NCBI RefSeq assembly: GCF_020034655.1
Contig: NZ_JAIQDJ010000007.1
Span: 1 to 64,000, forward strand
Reading direction: 5' to 3'
DNA: 64,000 nucleotides
Source: Thermomonas beijingensis
GTDB taxonomy: Bacteria; Pseudomonadota; Gammaproteobacteria; Xanthomonadales; Xanthomonadaceae
This document shows positions 63,366 to 64,000 of the stretch, piece by piece. Below the pieces are notes generated by a model. It saw only the letters and a list, made by a program, of their open reading frames with translations. It searched no databases and was not told the DNA's origin. Both the position numbers and the translations under genes were made by a program. The number at the start of each line of letters is the position of its first letter. The stretch's first letter is position 1.

Positions 63366-64000
63366 CGCCAGTAGTCGGGTGCGCCGACCATGGCAGCAAT
63401 GGCTGCTGCGCCTTCCACCCGCCATTGACTGGCGGCTGGCCCGCACACGGCCAGCGCACCGTGCGCAAACAACCACGTGCAGGCGTCAGCCTGGGCAGAA
63501 CCGGTCGGCTGGGCGGTCAGTAATTGCGCCTGCTTGGGCTGCAAGCCTTCGCCGCTCCATTTGCCGTGGGCTTCTTTGAGTGTCCACAATTGGTGGAAAG
63601 CAGCTTGCTTCAGCGCTGCGGGCTGCTGTTGCAGATAGGCCAGCTCATCAGGTGAACAGACAAACTCTGCCAGTGCATCCCAATTCCGGGTGCGGCGTGG
63701 GAGTTCGATATCCACGCCAACGGCAGCTTCGGCCACCGCCAGCACCAACCAGTCACCGCTGTGACTGATGGACAGCTGCAACGGTGCATCGCTGGCATCG
63801 GCGCACAACCGTGGGCGACCATCGGGATGCGTGTGTAGCGTAATGCGCTGCCACGCGACCCCCAACTGCTGCGCTGCCAACTGGCGGGCCTGCCAATGCC
63901 CGGCGATAAAGCTGTCGCGTCGCGCTTGCGCACGCATGGCCGCAAGCCGCTGGCGCTCGGCCTCGGTCAGCCAGTGATCGGCATGCGCAGCGGCCTGCGC
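63320..64000 (-). CDS. Sfp-type 4'-phosphopantetheinyl transferase, 5' end outside window
   Basis: At least 226 residues; the frame stays open to the right edge with no stop (upstream residues LTEAERQRLAAMRAQ still resemble the family), so the start lies beyond 64000. Marks: SISHSGDW, AVGVDIELPRR, HQLWTLKEAHGKWSGEG, the Mg2+ and CoA-binding residues of the Sfp/EntD family that activates carrier proteins of polyketide, peptide or lysine synthesis. It is read towards, and overlaps, the oxidoreductase-like gene. Confidence 0.9.
   Translation of the reverse strand, partial: AQAAAHADHWLTEAERQRLAAMRAQARRDSFIAGHWQARQLAAQQLGVAWQRITLHTHPDGRPRLCADASDAPLQLSISHSGDWLVLAVAEAAVGVDIELPRRTRNWDALAEFVCSPDELAYLQQQPAALKQAAFHQLWTLKEAHGKWSGEGLQPKQAQLLTAQPTGSAQADACTWLFAHGALAVCGPAASQWRVEGAAAIAAMVGAPDYWRYVASGCRASHAASA

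Overview
The window looks like chromosomal DNA of a GC-rich gammaproteobacterium of the Xanthomonadales (Lysobacterales; a Lysobacter, Thermomonas or Pseudoxanthomonas type of organism). Supporting signs are the fur/bamE divergon beside ratA-rnfH-smpB, a Fur lacking the C-terminal CxxC pair, DUF1249 and DUF4124 proteins, the copA/copB copper block and a Xanthomonad-style MoxR/DUF58/DUF4159 operon. Genus is inferred from gene content only. There is no rRNA, CRISPR array or intact prophage.

Layout. 1-4.2 kb is an accessory, scarred region: the end of an RHS-repeat gene that breaks at a dif-like (XerCD) site, a small phage-type protein, a divergent LysR/MFS efflux pair, fragments of two dead genes and a small secreted protein. 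4.2-9.9 kb is a copper-homeostasis island (cueR, copA P-type ATPase, a CopZ-like chaperone, multicopper oxidase, CopB) with two diverging CueR-type promoters. 10-20.6 kb is one eight-gene operon: a Tat-signal TldD-like and a PmbA-like protein, then DUF4159, MoxR, DUF58, BatA-like, DUF4175-like and a further membrane protein. 20.6-31.7 kb is housekeeping: fur, bamE, rnfH, ratA, smpB, tRNA-Ala and tRNA-Glu, ppsR/ppsA, a Reg_prop-GGDEF receptor and orn.

31.7-45.7 kb is a carbon-storage and short-acid region: class III PHA synthase (phaE, phaC), pssA, 3-hydroxybutyrate oligomer hydrolase, 3-hydroxybutyrate dehydrogenase, a CrbR/CrbS-like two-component pair, a TonB receptor and a GntP-type permease. 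Together these could make, break down and import polyhydroxybutyrate-derived units under acetate-type control. 45.7-52.7 kb holds a membrane protein of unknown role, dinB, a lipase-like hydrolase, an MFS transporter and a CocE/NonD hydrolase. 52.8-60.6 kb is a cyanophycin (nitrogen storage) cluster: cphA, a degenerate cphA paralogue, and a divergent ABC exporter plus DUF1854 partner. The window ends with tex, a tiny oxidoreductase-like protein and a truncated Sfp-type phosphopantetheinyl transferase.

The most striking non-coding feature is the 410-bp gap between the convergent crbR and crbS genes (38025-38434). It carries three copies of a module of three DnaA-box-like 9-mers (two direct, one inverted, with nearly constant spacing), plus an AT-rich stretch. 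It resembles a replication-origin or DnaA-titration/reactivation element but sits far from any origin genes seen here.
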